64,000 nucleotides of DNA from Mycobacterium haemophilum DSM 44634 (GTDB lineage Bacteria; Actinomycetota; Actinomycetes; Mycobacteriales; Mycobacteriaceae), in the NCBI RefSeq assembly GCF_000340435.2, contig NZ_CP011883.2, positions 4,138,687 through 4,202,686 of the forward strand. Reading direction: 5' to 3'. This document shows, in pieces, positions 15,619 to 23,591 of the stretch. Made by a program: the position numbers and the translations under genes. Below the pieces are notes generated by a model. The model was not told the origin of the DNA. It saw nothing but the letters and a program-made list of their open reading frames with translations, and did no database searches. The first letter of the stretch is position 1, and each line of letters starts with the position of its first letter.

Positions 15619-16803
15619 GTGAACGGCAACCGATCACCGGATCTTGGACGGCTTCGAAGACCGATCCCGCCGCCGGAACCCGGTCCGGAGCCCTCGCAGG
15701 TGATTCGCCGCGACACCGGTCCACCGGCAGCCGATCAGACCATGCCGCTGCGCCGGCCCCGTTGCCCGTCGAGTCAATCAAGGCTGCCGACGCCCCCGCC
15801 ACGACCGGTCGCCCCGAAAACACGCCGCAAGCGCCGCATCCGCCGCTGGAGCCGGGTCGTCGCGCTCATGCTGCTGATCGGTCCGCCGCTCGTCTCCGGC
15901 GGCGTTGTCGCCAGAGCTCTTTGGTTTGACACGTCACTGCACCGTGAGCCGATACTGACGGACTACCCTCACCGGCCAGCCGCTGGCCGCGGCACCAACT
16001 GGCTGCTCGTCGGTTCGGACAGCCGCCAAGGCCTGACCGCCGAGCAACAACAAGATCTGGCCACCGGCGGCGACATCGGCAGCGGCCGCACCGACACGAT
16101 TCTGCTGGTACACCTGCCGAGGCTGGGCTCGAGCAGGCCAGTGACGATGGTGTCGATACCGCGCGACTCGTATGTGCCGATCCCCGGCCACGGCCACGAC
16201 AAAATCAACGCCGCATTTGCGATGGGCGGGGGACCCCTGCTGACCCAGGCGCTAGAGCAGGCCACCGGGCTGCACCTGGACCACTACGCCGAGATCGGCT
16301 TCAGCGGATTCGCCGGCCTTGTCGACGCGCTCGGAGGGGTGACCGTGTGCCCGGCCGAGCCAGTCACCGATCCATTGGCCGGCCTCGACCTGCCAGCCGG
16401 CTGCCAGCAGCTAGACGGCCGTAACGCACTGGGCTACGTCAGAACTCGGGCTACACCGCGGGCAGATCTGGACCGGATGGTCAACCAACGACAGTTCATG
16501 TCGGCGCTGCTGCACCGCGCCACCAGCCCGGCGGTGTGGCTCAACCCGTGGCGCTGGTACTCGGTGCCGCAGGCGGCTGCCGACGCACTCACCGTTGACC
16601 AGGGCGATCATGTGTGGGATCTGGCCCGACTCGGCTGGGCGCTAGGCGGATCCCCTACGACGTTGACCGTGCCGATCGGCGAGTTCACCACAAACGACGC
16701 CGGCTCGGTGGTGGTGTGGAACCATGACGCGGCCCGCGAGTTGTTCGACACGCTGGCTTCCGATATCCCGGTGCCGGCGTCCGCGGTCGACGGGCCACAA
16801 TAG
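15619..16803 (+). CDS. LytR-CpsA-Psr (LCP) family protein (Rv3840-like)
   Basis: The 394-residue chain has a cytoplasmic Pro/Arg-rich region, one transmembrane segment (residues about 76-98, VVALMLLIGPPLVSGGVVA), and an extracytoplasmic LCP domain with WLLVGSDSRQGL, GRTDTILLVHL, MVSIPRDSYVPIPG and the DHYAEIGFSGFAGLVDALGGVTVC block. The Arg and Asp residues that bind pyrophosphate are present. LCP proteins attach arabinogalactan or other polymers to peptidoglycan. From memory, the H37Rv gene is annotated as much shorter, so this may be the intact ancestral form. Confidence 0.85.
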   Translation: MNGNRSPDLGRLRRPIPPPEPGPEPSQVIRRDTGPPAADQTMPLRRPRCPSSQSRLPTPPPRPVAPKTRRKRRIRRWSRVVALMLLIGPPLVSGGVVARALWFDTSLHREPILTDYPHRPAAGRGTNWLLVGSDSRQGLTAEQQQDLATGGDIGSGRTDTILLVHLPRLGSSRPVTMVSIPRDSYVPIPGHGHDKINAAFAMGGGPLLTQALEQATGLHLDHYAEIGFSGFAGLVDALGGVTVCPAEPVTDPLAGLDLPAGCQQLDGRNALGYVRTRATPRADLDRMVNQRQFMSALLHRATSPAVWLNPWRWYSVPQAAADALTVDQGDHVWDLARLGWALGGSPTTLTVPIGEFTTNDAGSVVVWNHDAARELFDTLASDIPVPASAVDGPQ

Positions 16804-16883
16804 CGGCCGGCGATCCGCGCCGATGTTGGCTACCACCTCAATACCAGGCCCAATAAATTCGCATATTTAAACGTAGCCTTCCT

Positions 16884-16949
16884 TTACTTAGGAAAACCTG
16901 GCCTTGGAAATTTTTGGGCAGTATGGGTGCGGTTAGGAAAACCTTTCCT
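16884..16949. promoter_or_regulatory. IdeR-type boxes in the bfrB promoter
   Basis: Two degenerate iron boxes are visible: 16884-16902 (TTACTTAGGAAAACCTGGC) and 16931-16949 (GGTTAGGAAAACCTTTCCT), both with the TTAGG...CCT core. In M. tuberculosis, IdeR binds tandem boxes before bfrB and activates the gene by displacing Lsr2. The AT-rich flank (16855-16985) fits such a site. Confidence 0.7.
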
Positions 16950-17004
16950 GAGTAAGTGATACCTTCGTTGCACACCGTGTTCTACCTGCGTTATTCTGCT
17001 GCTC

Positions 17005-17559
17005 ATGAGCGATTATGGCGGACCAACGACTAAATTTCACGAATTACTGCAAGAACAGATTTACAACGAATTCACCGGCGTGCAGCAATACCTAGCAATC
17101 GCGGTTTATTTCGATGGCGCCGACTTGCCGCAATTAGCGAAGCACTTTTATGGCCAAGCGGTCGAGGAACGCAATCATGCGATGATGCTGGTGCAATATC
17201 TGCTCGACCGTGACGTCCACGTCGAGATCCCCGGAGTGGACACGGTGCGCAATCGATTCGACACACCGCGCGACGCACTAGCGCTGGCGCTCGATCAGGA
17301 ACGTGCCGTCACCGAGCAGGTGAGCCGGCTCGCTGCCGTGGCGCGCGACGAGGCCGACTACGTGGGCGAGCAGTTCATACAGTGGTTCCTCCAAGAGCAG
17401 ATCGAAGAGGTCGCCCTGATGACCACGCTGGTACGGGTCGCCGATCGCGCCGGGGCCAACCTGTTCGACCTCGAGAACTTCGTCGCCCGCGAAGTGGGTT
17501 CGGCGCCGGCCACCGTAGGCGCGCCGAACGCCGCCGGTGGCCACCTGTCGCCGAACTAA
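17005..17559 (+). CDS. bfrB: Ferritin BfrB
   Basis: The 184-residue protein is a non-heme ferritin that oxidises Fe(II) and stores the mineral in a 24-mer shell. The ferroxidase ligands are visible: EQIYNEFTGVQQY (first helix Glu), EERNHAM (Glu and His) and FLQEQIEEV (Gln and Glu). The C-terminal tail (VGAPNAAGGHLSPN) is longer than in many ferritins, as in the M. tuberculosis form. IdeR-type boxes upstream predict higher expression when iron is plentiful. The gene ends in a four-base convergent overlap with glpQ1. Confidence 0.94.
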   Translation: MSDYGGPTTKFHELLQEQIYNEFTGVQQYLAIAVYFDGADLPQLAKHFYGQAVEERNHAMMLVQYLLDRDVHVEIPGVDTVRNRFDTPRDALALALDQERAVTEQVSRLAAVARDEADYVGEQFIQWFLQEQIEEVALMTTLVRVADRAGANLFDLENFVAREVGSAPATVGAPNAAGGHLSPN

Positions 17560-18374
17560 CCGGTGCGCCCGTTCTGCAACCACGCCTTCGTGCGACCTGG
17601 GTGGTGAGTGGCAATCCAGGCCACACCGATATCGCGGCAGAAGTCGATGTCGTCGTAATCGTCAACATTCCAGCAGTACACCGCCCGGCCCTGGGCGCCA
17701 GCGCGGTCCACGAGTTGCGGATACTCCTTCAACGTTGGCAGCGAAGGCCCGACGGCAGTAGCCCCGACGGCGGTAGCCGCGCTGCTGGTCAGGTAACGGC
17801 CGGTTCGGCCGAGGAGCACCGTGGGCAGCAGCGGTGCGGCTCGCCGGATCCGCCAGACCGCGGCCGCCGAAAACGACATCACAACCGCCCGGGATCGGTC
17901 GGCGGACGCGGGCGCGGCGATGCCGAAGCGGTGCAGGAGTGCCAGCAGCTTGTTTTCCACCAGCGCGCCATACCGGACGGGGTGCTTGGTCTCGACGAAG
18001 ATCTTCACCGGTCGGTGCCAGTCCAGAACCAGCGAAACAAGGGCATCGAGGGTCAGCAGACTGGTATCGCCGTGAGTACCGTCCGGACGCCAGCTGTCGT
18101 GCCACGCACCATACTCCAGCTCACGCAACTGGGCCAGCGTCATCGTGCTGACCAAACCATCGCCCGTCGAGGTTCGGTCCAGGCGGCGGTCATGCACACA
18201 AACCAAATGGCCGTCGCGGGTCAGCCGCACATCGCACTCCACGCCGTCAGCGCCCTCTTTGAGCGCGAGGTCATAGGCAGCCAGGGTATGTTCCGGGAGC
18301 GCGGCCGACGCACCGCGGTGGGCGACCACAAATGGGTGCCCGGCGAGCACCTCGTCGGCCCACATCATGACCAC
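17556..18374 (-). CDS. glpQ1: Glycerophosphodiester phosphodiesterase
   Basis: The enzyme hydrolyses glycerophosphodiesters to glycerol-3-phosphate and an alcohol. The GDPD motifs are PFVVAHRGASAALPEHTL (His, Arg, Glu), VECDVRLTRDGHLVCVHD and DRTSTGDGLV. The chain ends with YCWNVDDYDDIDFCRDIGVAWIATHHPG. The GTG at 18374 overlaps the previous gene's stop by one base. ATG codons at 18368 or 18365 are equally good starts and agree better with the M. tuberculosis protein (MTWADEVL). Confidence 0.92.
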   Translation of the reverse strand: MVMMWADEVLAGHPFVVAHRGASAALPEHTLAAYDLALKEGADGVECDVRLTRDGHLVCVHDRRLDRTSTGDGLVSTMTLAQLRELEYGAWHDSWRPDGTHGDTSLLTLDALVSLVLDWHRPVKIFVETKHPVRYGALVENKLLALLHRFGIAAPASADRSRAVVMSFSAAAVWRIRRAAPLLPTVLLGRTGRYLTSSAATAVGATAVGPSLPTLKEYPQLVDRAGAQGRAVYCWNVDDYDDIDFCRDIGVAWIATHHPGRTKAWLQNGRTG

Positions 18375-19420
18375 TATGCTGCCGGTTCCTGCCCCTCCAA
18401 CTCAACTGGGTCTGCCGATGCGCGCACGACAGGGCGATCTGGGCTTACCACCACCCAGCGATGTGCGGGCCGTTTGACCGGTTTGCGCTCGAACCCTTCA
18501 AAGACCCGGGCAACGGCGGCCACCGAGGCTGCAGCAAACAGATACGCAAACACCATCGCGACGGTGTTGTTGGCGATGCCCTGAGCATCCTTGGCCCAGC
18601 TGGTAACGATAGCGACGACCGAAATCGCGTAGCTGAAAACCCACACGATCCACCACACGACGATCGGCTTCTGGAGCCGCGGGTAGTGATTTTCCATCAG
18701 GGCCAGTTCGATGACGTACACCGGAGCCCACAGCAGATTGGCCAGCGGCAGCAGACACCCCGCCCGCAACTCCCAGGCAGAACGCTGTTCCGGTACGGCG
18801 TGATGTGCAGATGCGGCGGCCCGCCGCGCGATCAGCCACCGACTCAACACCACAACACACGCCAGCGCCGCGGCGATCGCGGCCAAACTGGCGGCCACCC
18901 CAAGCCAGCCCGCGGCGGCCGCCACCCAGGAGTTCAGCAACGTGTTCCGGTTGATGACCAGCAGCACATACCGCACGACGTACACCAATGCCGCAATGGC
19001 AAACACCAGCACACCCACGAACAGGGTAGTGCGCACCGTCGCTGACGACGGCCCCGGTTTCACGGGTGCTTGCACCGAGGTGGGGACCTGGTCGACGCGA
19101 TCCGCGAGGCCCCAACGCGGCATCACGGCGTACCGCGGGGTCGGGCCGAAGTGCCGTTGCCGGCGTCGGTCCGGCGGTGCCGCGCCGGGGCGCACCGCTA
19201 TCCACCGGAAGCCCGGCGGCAGGCGCGGCGCGGTGCGCTGCCACCCGGGAGCCCCCGGCGGATGACCTGCCGGCAGCCCACTTTGCGCACTCCACCGCGG
19301 CGCGGCCGCCGGCAGCTCCACCTGAGGCGCCATCAGGGCTCCACGACAACGAGGACACCATTCGCGTCGCCGTTCGCGAACGTTCCACCGAGTGCCGCAC
19401 TGGGAGCACACCTGGATCAC
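18374..19420 (-). CDS. Membrane protein with N-terminal zinc ribbon and DUF4328 region (Rv3843c-like)
   Basis: The 348-residue protein opens with a rubredoxin-like zinc ribbon (CSQCGTRWNVRERRREWCPRC). A Pro-rich linker follows, then a C-terminal membrane domain with four or more hydrophobic segments (VGVLVFAIAALVYVVRYVLLVI, WLGVAASLAAIAAALACVVVL, PIVVWWIVWVFSYAISVVAI). The order matches DUF4328 proteins. The role is unknown. It overlaps glpQ1 by one base and is probably co-transcribed with it. Confidence 0.83.
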   Translation of the reverse strand: MIQVCSQCGTRWNVRERRREWCPRCRGALMAPQVELPAAAPRWSAQSGLPAGHPPGAPGWQRTAPRLPPGFRWIAVRPGAAPPDRRRQRHFGPTPRYAVMPRWGLADRVDQVPTSVQAPVKPGPSSATVRTTLFVGVLVFAIAALVYVVRYVLLVINRNTLLNSWVAAAAGWLGVAASLAAIAAALACVVVLSRWLIARRAAASAHHAVPEQRSAWELRAGCLLPLANLLWAPVYVIELALMENHYPRLQKPIVVWWIVWVFSYAISVVAIVTSWAKDAQGIANNTVAMVFAYLFAAASVAAVARVFEGFERKPVKRPAHRWVVVSPDRPVVRASADPVELEGQEPAA

Positions 19421-19499
19421 CGGACCAGCCTAATGGGAATCGATGCGGGCCACGCCCGTTGAGGAGCGCACGACCCACCCCAGCCTCAGTTGGCTACGG

Positions 19500-19585
19500 T
19501 CATCCACAGTTTCCACAGGCTATCCACAACGGGCCGCGCCACTAAACACGCTCTCACCGGCATGCTGCGCTTCAGCTGTGGATAA
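19500..19585. promoter_or_regulatory. Cluster of DnaA-box-like sequences
   Basis: Four matches to TTATCCACA lie within 86 bases: TCATCCACA (19500-19508), GTTTCCACA (19509-19517), CTATCCACA (19520-19528) and a perfect copy on the minus strand (TGTGGATAA at 19577-19585). The first three are almost head-to-tail, with 9- and 11-base steps. A DnaA-binding control site is possible. Confidence 0.4.
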
Positions 19586-19895
19586 CACGACCGTCGCGGG
19601 ACCATGCCGATTAACAGCCCAGCCGATACTCGAGCGAAATGAAGCGAAATGACTTGCCGCCCTAACCGCCCGCCGACACTCCCCCGATGACCCGGCGATA
19701 CGCCCAACACGGCACCATCGCATGGCCGCCGACCGCGCCGGGTCCACCGAGAATCCGCAGCTCAACTGCCTCGCGGTGGATGGATTTCCGGTCTGGTTTT
19801 TCAAGCCGCCCCGAAGGCATTATGATCGCGATCACCACAGTTGGTTGTGACTCATCTCACTGCGCAGCGGTGAGTGTGCTGGTGAAGGGCGCTTG

Positions 19896-20051
19896 ATGGC
19901 CACATCTTCGTTCGGTCCGGGTTCGACGGCCCCGTCGAATTCGTATTCTGGCTCGCCTGCTTGGAACCACTCCTACAGCGTCGCCGCACTACGAGCCGGG
20001 CTCATTGCACTGGCACTGCTGGCGGTCCTCGCCCTCATCGTTTTGTCTTGA
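19896..20051 (+). CDS. Small single-pass membrane protein
   Basis: An ATG at 19896 opens a 51-residue frame. The first 30 residues are polar and rich in Ser, Gly and Pro (MATSSFGPGSTAPSN), and the last 20 form a strong transmembrane helix (GLIALALLAVLALIVLS). No family is recognised. The organisation, a polar head with a C-terminal anchor, is that of many unannotated mycobacterial small proteins. The ribosome site is weak (GGTGAAGGGC). Confidence 0.5.
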   Translation: MATSSFGPGSTAPSNSYSGSPAWNHSYSVAALRAGLIALALLAVLALIVLS

Positions 20052-20222
20052 ATTCGGCCCCACCCGGTATCCGAAGTATCTACCCATAGCGGTCGTTCTT
20101 GCGGCGCGCGCGGTCATGGAGCAGGGTTGACTACGCTAGGTCGCCGCGCGGCCCAACCGTGCGAGTGAGCGTCAGACGATCACCAACGATCATCACCAAC
20201 GACCATCAAAGGAAGGAACGCC

Positions 20223-20846
20223 GTGGCTGAATACACCCTGCCCGATTTGGACTGGGACTACGCAGCGCTGGAACCACATATCTCTGGTCAGATCAATGAG
20301 ATCCACCACACCAAGCACCACGCCGCCTACGTCAAAGGGGTCAACGACGCGCTTGCCAAACTTGACGAGGCACGCGCCAAAGACGATCACTCCGCGATCT
20401 TCCTGAACGAGAAGAACCTGGCCTTTCATCTGGGTGGCCACGTCAACCACTCCATTTGGTGGAAGAACCTCTCTCCCAACGGTGGCGACAAACCGACTGG
20501 CGAGCTAGCCGCGGCCATTGATGAGACGTTTGGGTCGTTCGACAAATTCCGCGCTCAATTCAGCGCAGCCGCCAATGGCCTGCAGGGGTCGGGTTGGGCG
20601 GTACTGGGCTACGACACGCTCGGCGGCAAGCTGCTGACGTTCCAGCTGTATGACCAACAGGCCAATGTCCCACTCGGCATCATTCCCCTGTTGCAGGTCG
20701 ACATGTGGGAACACGCTTTCTACCTGCAGTACAAGAACGTCAAGGCGGATTACGTCAAGGCGTTCTGGAATGTCGTCAACTGGGCGGATGTGCAGTCGCG
20801 TTACGCGGCCGCAACGTCTAAGACACAGGGGTTGATATTCGGCTGA
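20223..20846 (+). CDS. sodA: Superoxide dismutase [Fe]
   Basis: The enzyme converts superoxide to oxygen and hydrogen peroxide. In M. tuberculosis it is abundant and is released outside the cell without a classical signal. The 207-residue chain starts AEYTLPDLDWDYAALEPHISGQINEIHH, with metal ligand His28. The other ligands lie in GGHVNHSIWW and DMWEHAFYLQY. The GTG start is preceded by GGAAGG. An inverted GC-rich stretch at 20863-20905 may end the transcript. Confidence 0.95.
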   Translation: MAEYTLPDLDWDYAALEPHISGQINEIHHTKHHAAYVKGVNDALAKLDEARAKDDHSAIFLNEKNLAFHLGGHVNHSIWWKNLSPNGGDKPTGELAAAIDETFGSFDKFRAQFSAAANGLQGSGWAVLGYDTLGGKLLTFQLYDQQANVPLGIIPLLQVDMWEHAFYLQYKNVKADYVKAFWNVVNWADVQSRYAAATSKTQGLIFG

Positions 20847-21056
20847 CTCAATCTATCCGGGGCTTCACCCCAGCAGGGGCGTCGCGCGAACCGCGCGGCG
20901 CCCTTGCTTTTATCCACCGTTTAATTCGGATACTTGGTAAACGCGAGCACGGTGGCAGTGTCGAGTTGCACGCCGCCGAAACCGAAGGCATGCTGAATTA
21001 CTCGAACCAGTGTGGTTACTCGGACGGAGGATTGAGAAGGTCCGGCGGAGGGCAAG

Positions 21057-21590
21057 ATGGAAACAGGGTCAGATCTGCCTATAGGGGTTGCCCCCTTCCA
21101 TTCGCGTGGTGCCCTGAAAGGGTTTGTGATCTCAGGGCGTTGGCCTGATTCGACGAAAGAGTGGGCGCAGCTGTTGATGGTCGCGGTACGGGTCGCGTCA
21201 TTACCGGGACTGCTGTCCACCACAACTGTCTTTGGTGCCCGCGAAGAGTTGCCTGACGAACCCGAACCGGGCACCGTCGGCCTGGTGCTGGCCGAGGGCA
21301 CAGTCTTTGGCGAATCAGCGATCCAGCCAGGATATTTCGCAGAGCACCAGCCGCCCGCATTGCTGATGCTGCATCCGCCCTCAGAAACGATGCCGTCATT
21401 GCCGGAATGCACGGGGGCAGCGTCGGGATGCGTACTGCTGCCGGGCTTGCCGTATCTGGGATTGGAGCACCGGGCGGCTTGGGTGGAGGCAGAAGCCGAC
21501 GGCACCATCACCTCGATGGTGAGCCGCGTCGGCGTCGATCCGATCAGCCATCCCGACACCGCGATTCTGGCAATGTTGCTTGCCGCATAA
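21057..21590 (+). CDS. Conserved hypothetical protein (Rv3847-like)
   Basis: The 177-residue protein starts at an ATG with GGAGGG upstream. It contains PIGVAPFHSRGALKGFVISGRWPDSTKEWAQLL, VASLPGLLSTTTVFGAREELP and ends in PDTAILAMLLAA. No transmembrane segment or catalytic motif is seen. It matches Rv3847 in position and length. The function is unknown, but it is conserved next to sodA and espR in this genus. Confidence 0.75.
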   Translation: METGSDLPIGVAPFHSRGALKGFVISGRWPDSTKEWAQLLMVAVRVASLPGLLSTTTVFGAREELPDEPEPGTVGLVLAEGTVFGESAIQPGYFAEHQPPALLMLHPPSETMPSLPECTGAASGCVLLPGLPYLGLEHRAAWVEAEADGTITSMVSRVGVDPISHPDTAILAMLLAA

Positions 21591-21608
21591 GGAAATTCAA
21601 ACGAAATG

Positions 21609-21645
21609 GTTCGGGCACCGAATCACGGAATACGGGTGCCCGAAC
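21609..21645. terminator. Stem-loop terminator after the Rv3847-like gene
   Basis: Arms 21609-21619 (GTTCGGGCACC) and 21635-21645 are perfectly complementary with a 15-base loop. It starts 19 bases after the stop. The run of T expected in a classical intrinsic terminator is absent, as is usual in mycobacteria. Confidence 0.65.
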
Positions 21646-21696
21646 TTCATCGCCTTGCTAGCGCCCACCGGATTTGGCCGCTAGCCTGAGGGCGTT

Positions 21697-21790
21697 AGCG
21701 AAGGGGAGTAGCCCCGAATCGTCGAGTCGACATACTGGCAGACAGCCCGGCCGGCGAACCGGTCAAATCCGGTGGGCGAGACCTTCGACC
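21697..21790 (+). ncRNA. yybP-ykoY manganese riboswitch
   Basis: The conserved 5' signature AAGGGGAGTAGC (21701-21712) and 3' signature GCGAGACCTTCG (21776-21787) are both present, and the P1 stem CGAAGG / CCTTCG closes them (21699-21704 with 21782-21787). The CGTCGA and CATACTGG elements between also fit. This aptamer class binds Mn(II) and is usually found before MntP or UPF0016 exporters, and here it precedes a UPF0016 gene by about 52 bases. A sequence 5' of the aptamer can pair with its 3' part (see findings). Confidence 0.88.
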
Positions 21791-21841
21791 GATGTTCGAT
21801 GACTGAATGGTTGTCGACGACGCGTCGAAAGGTCGTTTTCC

Positions 21842-22597
21842 ATGCTCGCCGCCACGCTACTCAGTCTCGGGGTGGTCTTTCTTGCCGAACTCGGTGACAG
21901 ATCTCAGCTGATCGCCCTGACCTACGCGCTGCGCTACCGATGGTGGGTGGTGTTGACCGGGGTGGCGATCGCCGCGTTCATGGTGCACGGGGTATCGGTG
22001 TCGATCGGCCATTTCCTGGGCGCAACGCTGCCGGCACGCCCGATGGCCTTTTTGTCTGCGGCCGCTTTCTTTGTTTTTGCGGTGTGGGCCTGGCGGGAGG
22101 GCGCAGCCAACCAAGGCGGCGTGTTGACTACCCGAGAACCGCGATTCGCGCTGCTCACCGTGGTGTCGTCATTCGTGCTCGCCGAGATGAGCGACAAGAC
22201 GACGTTGGCGACGGTGACATTGGCCAGCGACCACAACTGGGCCGGCGTGTGGATCGGCACCACCGTAGGCATGGTTATGGCTGACGGCCTGGCGATCGGT
22301 GTGGGGATACTGCTGCACCAGCGGCTGCCCGAGCAGTTGCTGCACGTGCTGGCGAGCCTGCTGTTCCTATTGTTCGGCTTGTGGATGCTGCTGGACAGCG
22401 CGCTGGGATGGCGGCCGGTGGCGATCGGCGTGACCGCGGCGGTGGCGCTGGCGGCGGCAATTGTGGGGACGTCGCAAACTCTGCGTCGGCGCCGAACAAG
22501 GGCAGCAATCGCTGGGCGACCACGGGGCGCCATCAGCGATGCCGTCGGCACCCCAGCCAATCTCCCTGCCGCGTCTGACCGTCCCCGCCGGGAGTAA
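21842..22597 (+). CDS. TMEM165/GDT1 (UPF0016) family cation transporter (Rv3848-like)
   Basis: The protein of 251 residues has the two signature motifs of the family in inverted repeat halves: AELGDRSQ near residue 16 and AEMSDKTT near residue 117 (both of the ExxDKT type). Six hydrophobic segments are visible, three after each motif. The family moves Mn(II) or Ca(II) across membranes, and the manganese riboswitch immediately upstream argues for manganese export. The last 50 residues are polar, Arg/Ala-rich and probably cytoplasmic. Confidence 0.88.
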   Translation: MLAATLLSLGVVFLAELGDRSQLIALTYALRYRWWVVLTGVAIAAFMVHGVSVSIGHFLGATLPARPMAFLSAAAFFVFAVWAWREGAANQGGVLTTREPRFALLTVVSSFVLAEMSDKTTLATVTLASDHNWAGVWIGTTVGMVMADGLAIGVGILLHQRLPEQLLHVLASLLFLLFGLWMLLDSALGWRPVAIGVTAAVALAAAIVGTSQTLRRRRTRAAIAGRPRGAISDAVGTPANLPAASDRPRRE

Positions 22598-23009
22598 CGC
22601 AGCGGTGGCCAGGTCTGCTAAGCCCATCTCCAGCCAGTTCGAAGCCGACTGGCTGAGGCCAGGCAGCAAAGGCAATTCTTAGCAAACTCTTGTTGGCTGT
22701 TGATTGCCGGGTGTCAAGTATATTCGCTCCCCACGGTCTGCCCGCAGCCCGCACCGATCAAGAGGGAGAGTAACTACCGCGCAAGTTCTCGAGGTCATTT
22801 CTGCGGATAACCTGTGAATTCTGTTCACCTTGTGGACATCTCAGCGTCTCAGTTGCATGCTCTGCAGGGGTTGTGTCGCTGCCCACTTGAAACACCATTA
22901 TGGAATCCATTTAGGTTTGCACTTGGTTGGGAACAGAACTGTAGCTACCATGATCAGCAAATACTTATTGACGACCGGTCGTTCTTTCAGCTCGGTGGAG
23001 GTCATATCG

Positions 23010-23408
23010 ATGAGCACGACATTCGCTGCCCGCCTAAACCGCCTGTTCGACACGGTGTATCCACCCGGGCGCGGGCCGCACACCTCCGCCGAGGTAATCG
23101 CGGCGCTCAAGGCGGAAGGCATCACCATGTCGGCTCCTTACCTGTCACAGCTACGCTCCGGCAACCGCACGAACCCGTCGTCAGCAACGATGGCCGCCCT
23201 GGCCAACTTCTTCCGCATCAAATCGGCCTATTTCACCGACGACGAGTACTACGAAAAACTCGACCAAGAATTGGCGTGGCTGACCACCATGCGCGACGAA
23301 GGCGTGCGCCGGATCGCGATGCGGACCGTCGGGTTGTCCGCTCAAGCCCAGCAGGACATCGTGGATCGGGTCGACGAGCTACGGCGCGCCGAGCATCTTG
23401 ACGTTTAG
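23010..23408 (+). CDS. espR: ESX-1 regulator and nucleoid-associated protein EspR
   Basis: EspR binds DNA at many loci and activates the espACD operon, which ESX-1 secretion needs. The 132-residue chain begins STTFAARLNRLFDTVYPPGRGPHTSAEV and has the helix-turn-helix SAPYLSQLRSGNRTNPSSAT, nearly identical to M. tuberculosis. The C-terminal dimerisation helices end in RAEHLDV. An open frame extends 60 codons further upstream but the ATG at 23010 gives the known N terminus. The long AT-rich leader (22740-23009) is typical of the gene, whose product binds its own promoter. Confidence 0.95.
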   Translation: MSTTFAARLNRLFDTVYPPGRGPHTSAEVIAALKAEGITMSAPYLSQLRSGNRTNPSSATMAALANFFRIKSAYFTDDEYYEKLDQELAWLTTMRDEGVRRIAMRTVGLSAQAQQDIVDRVDELRRAEHLDV

Positions 23409-23591
23409 GTCAGCTGAGCGGACGGCGCGGCGCTCACCCCCGGGAGCTCACCGACCGGGCTGTCGTTGCGTGCTGTCCTGCGTTCCAGCGCGACCTGGCG
23501 ATCTGCCGTCGGCTCATTCCGATTAGGGTTGGCTGACCGCTCGCGCACACGCACAGCGATAGTCCACGAGATACCGAGAGGCGGTGCGGGA

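Larger units (their letters stand above)
19421..20222. other. Long intergenic region before sodA
   Basis: Apart from the DnaA-box-like cluster (19500-19585) and the small membrane ORF (19896-20051), no gene is convincing here. A 69-codon frame at 19687-19896 runs into the small ORF (TGATG overlap) but its composition is not coding-like. Confidence 0.5.

Noticed and set aside
17382..18584. 400-codon plus-strand ORF opposite glpQ1
   Set aside because: It overlaps bfrB, glpQ1 and the next gene and is Arg/Gly/Pro-rich without any domain.
20863..20905. GC-rich imperfect hairpin after sodA as a strong terminator
   Set aside because: Pairing is possible but poor (GGGGCTTCACCCC and GCGCGAACCGCGC small stems). 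It is mentioned with sodA and not listed as a separate feature.
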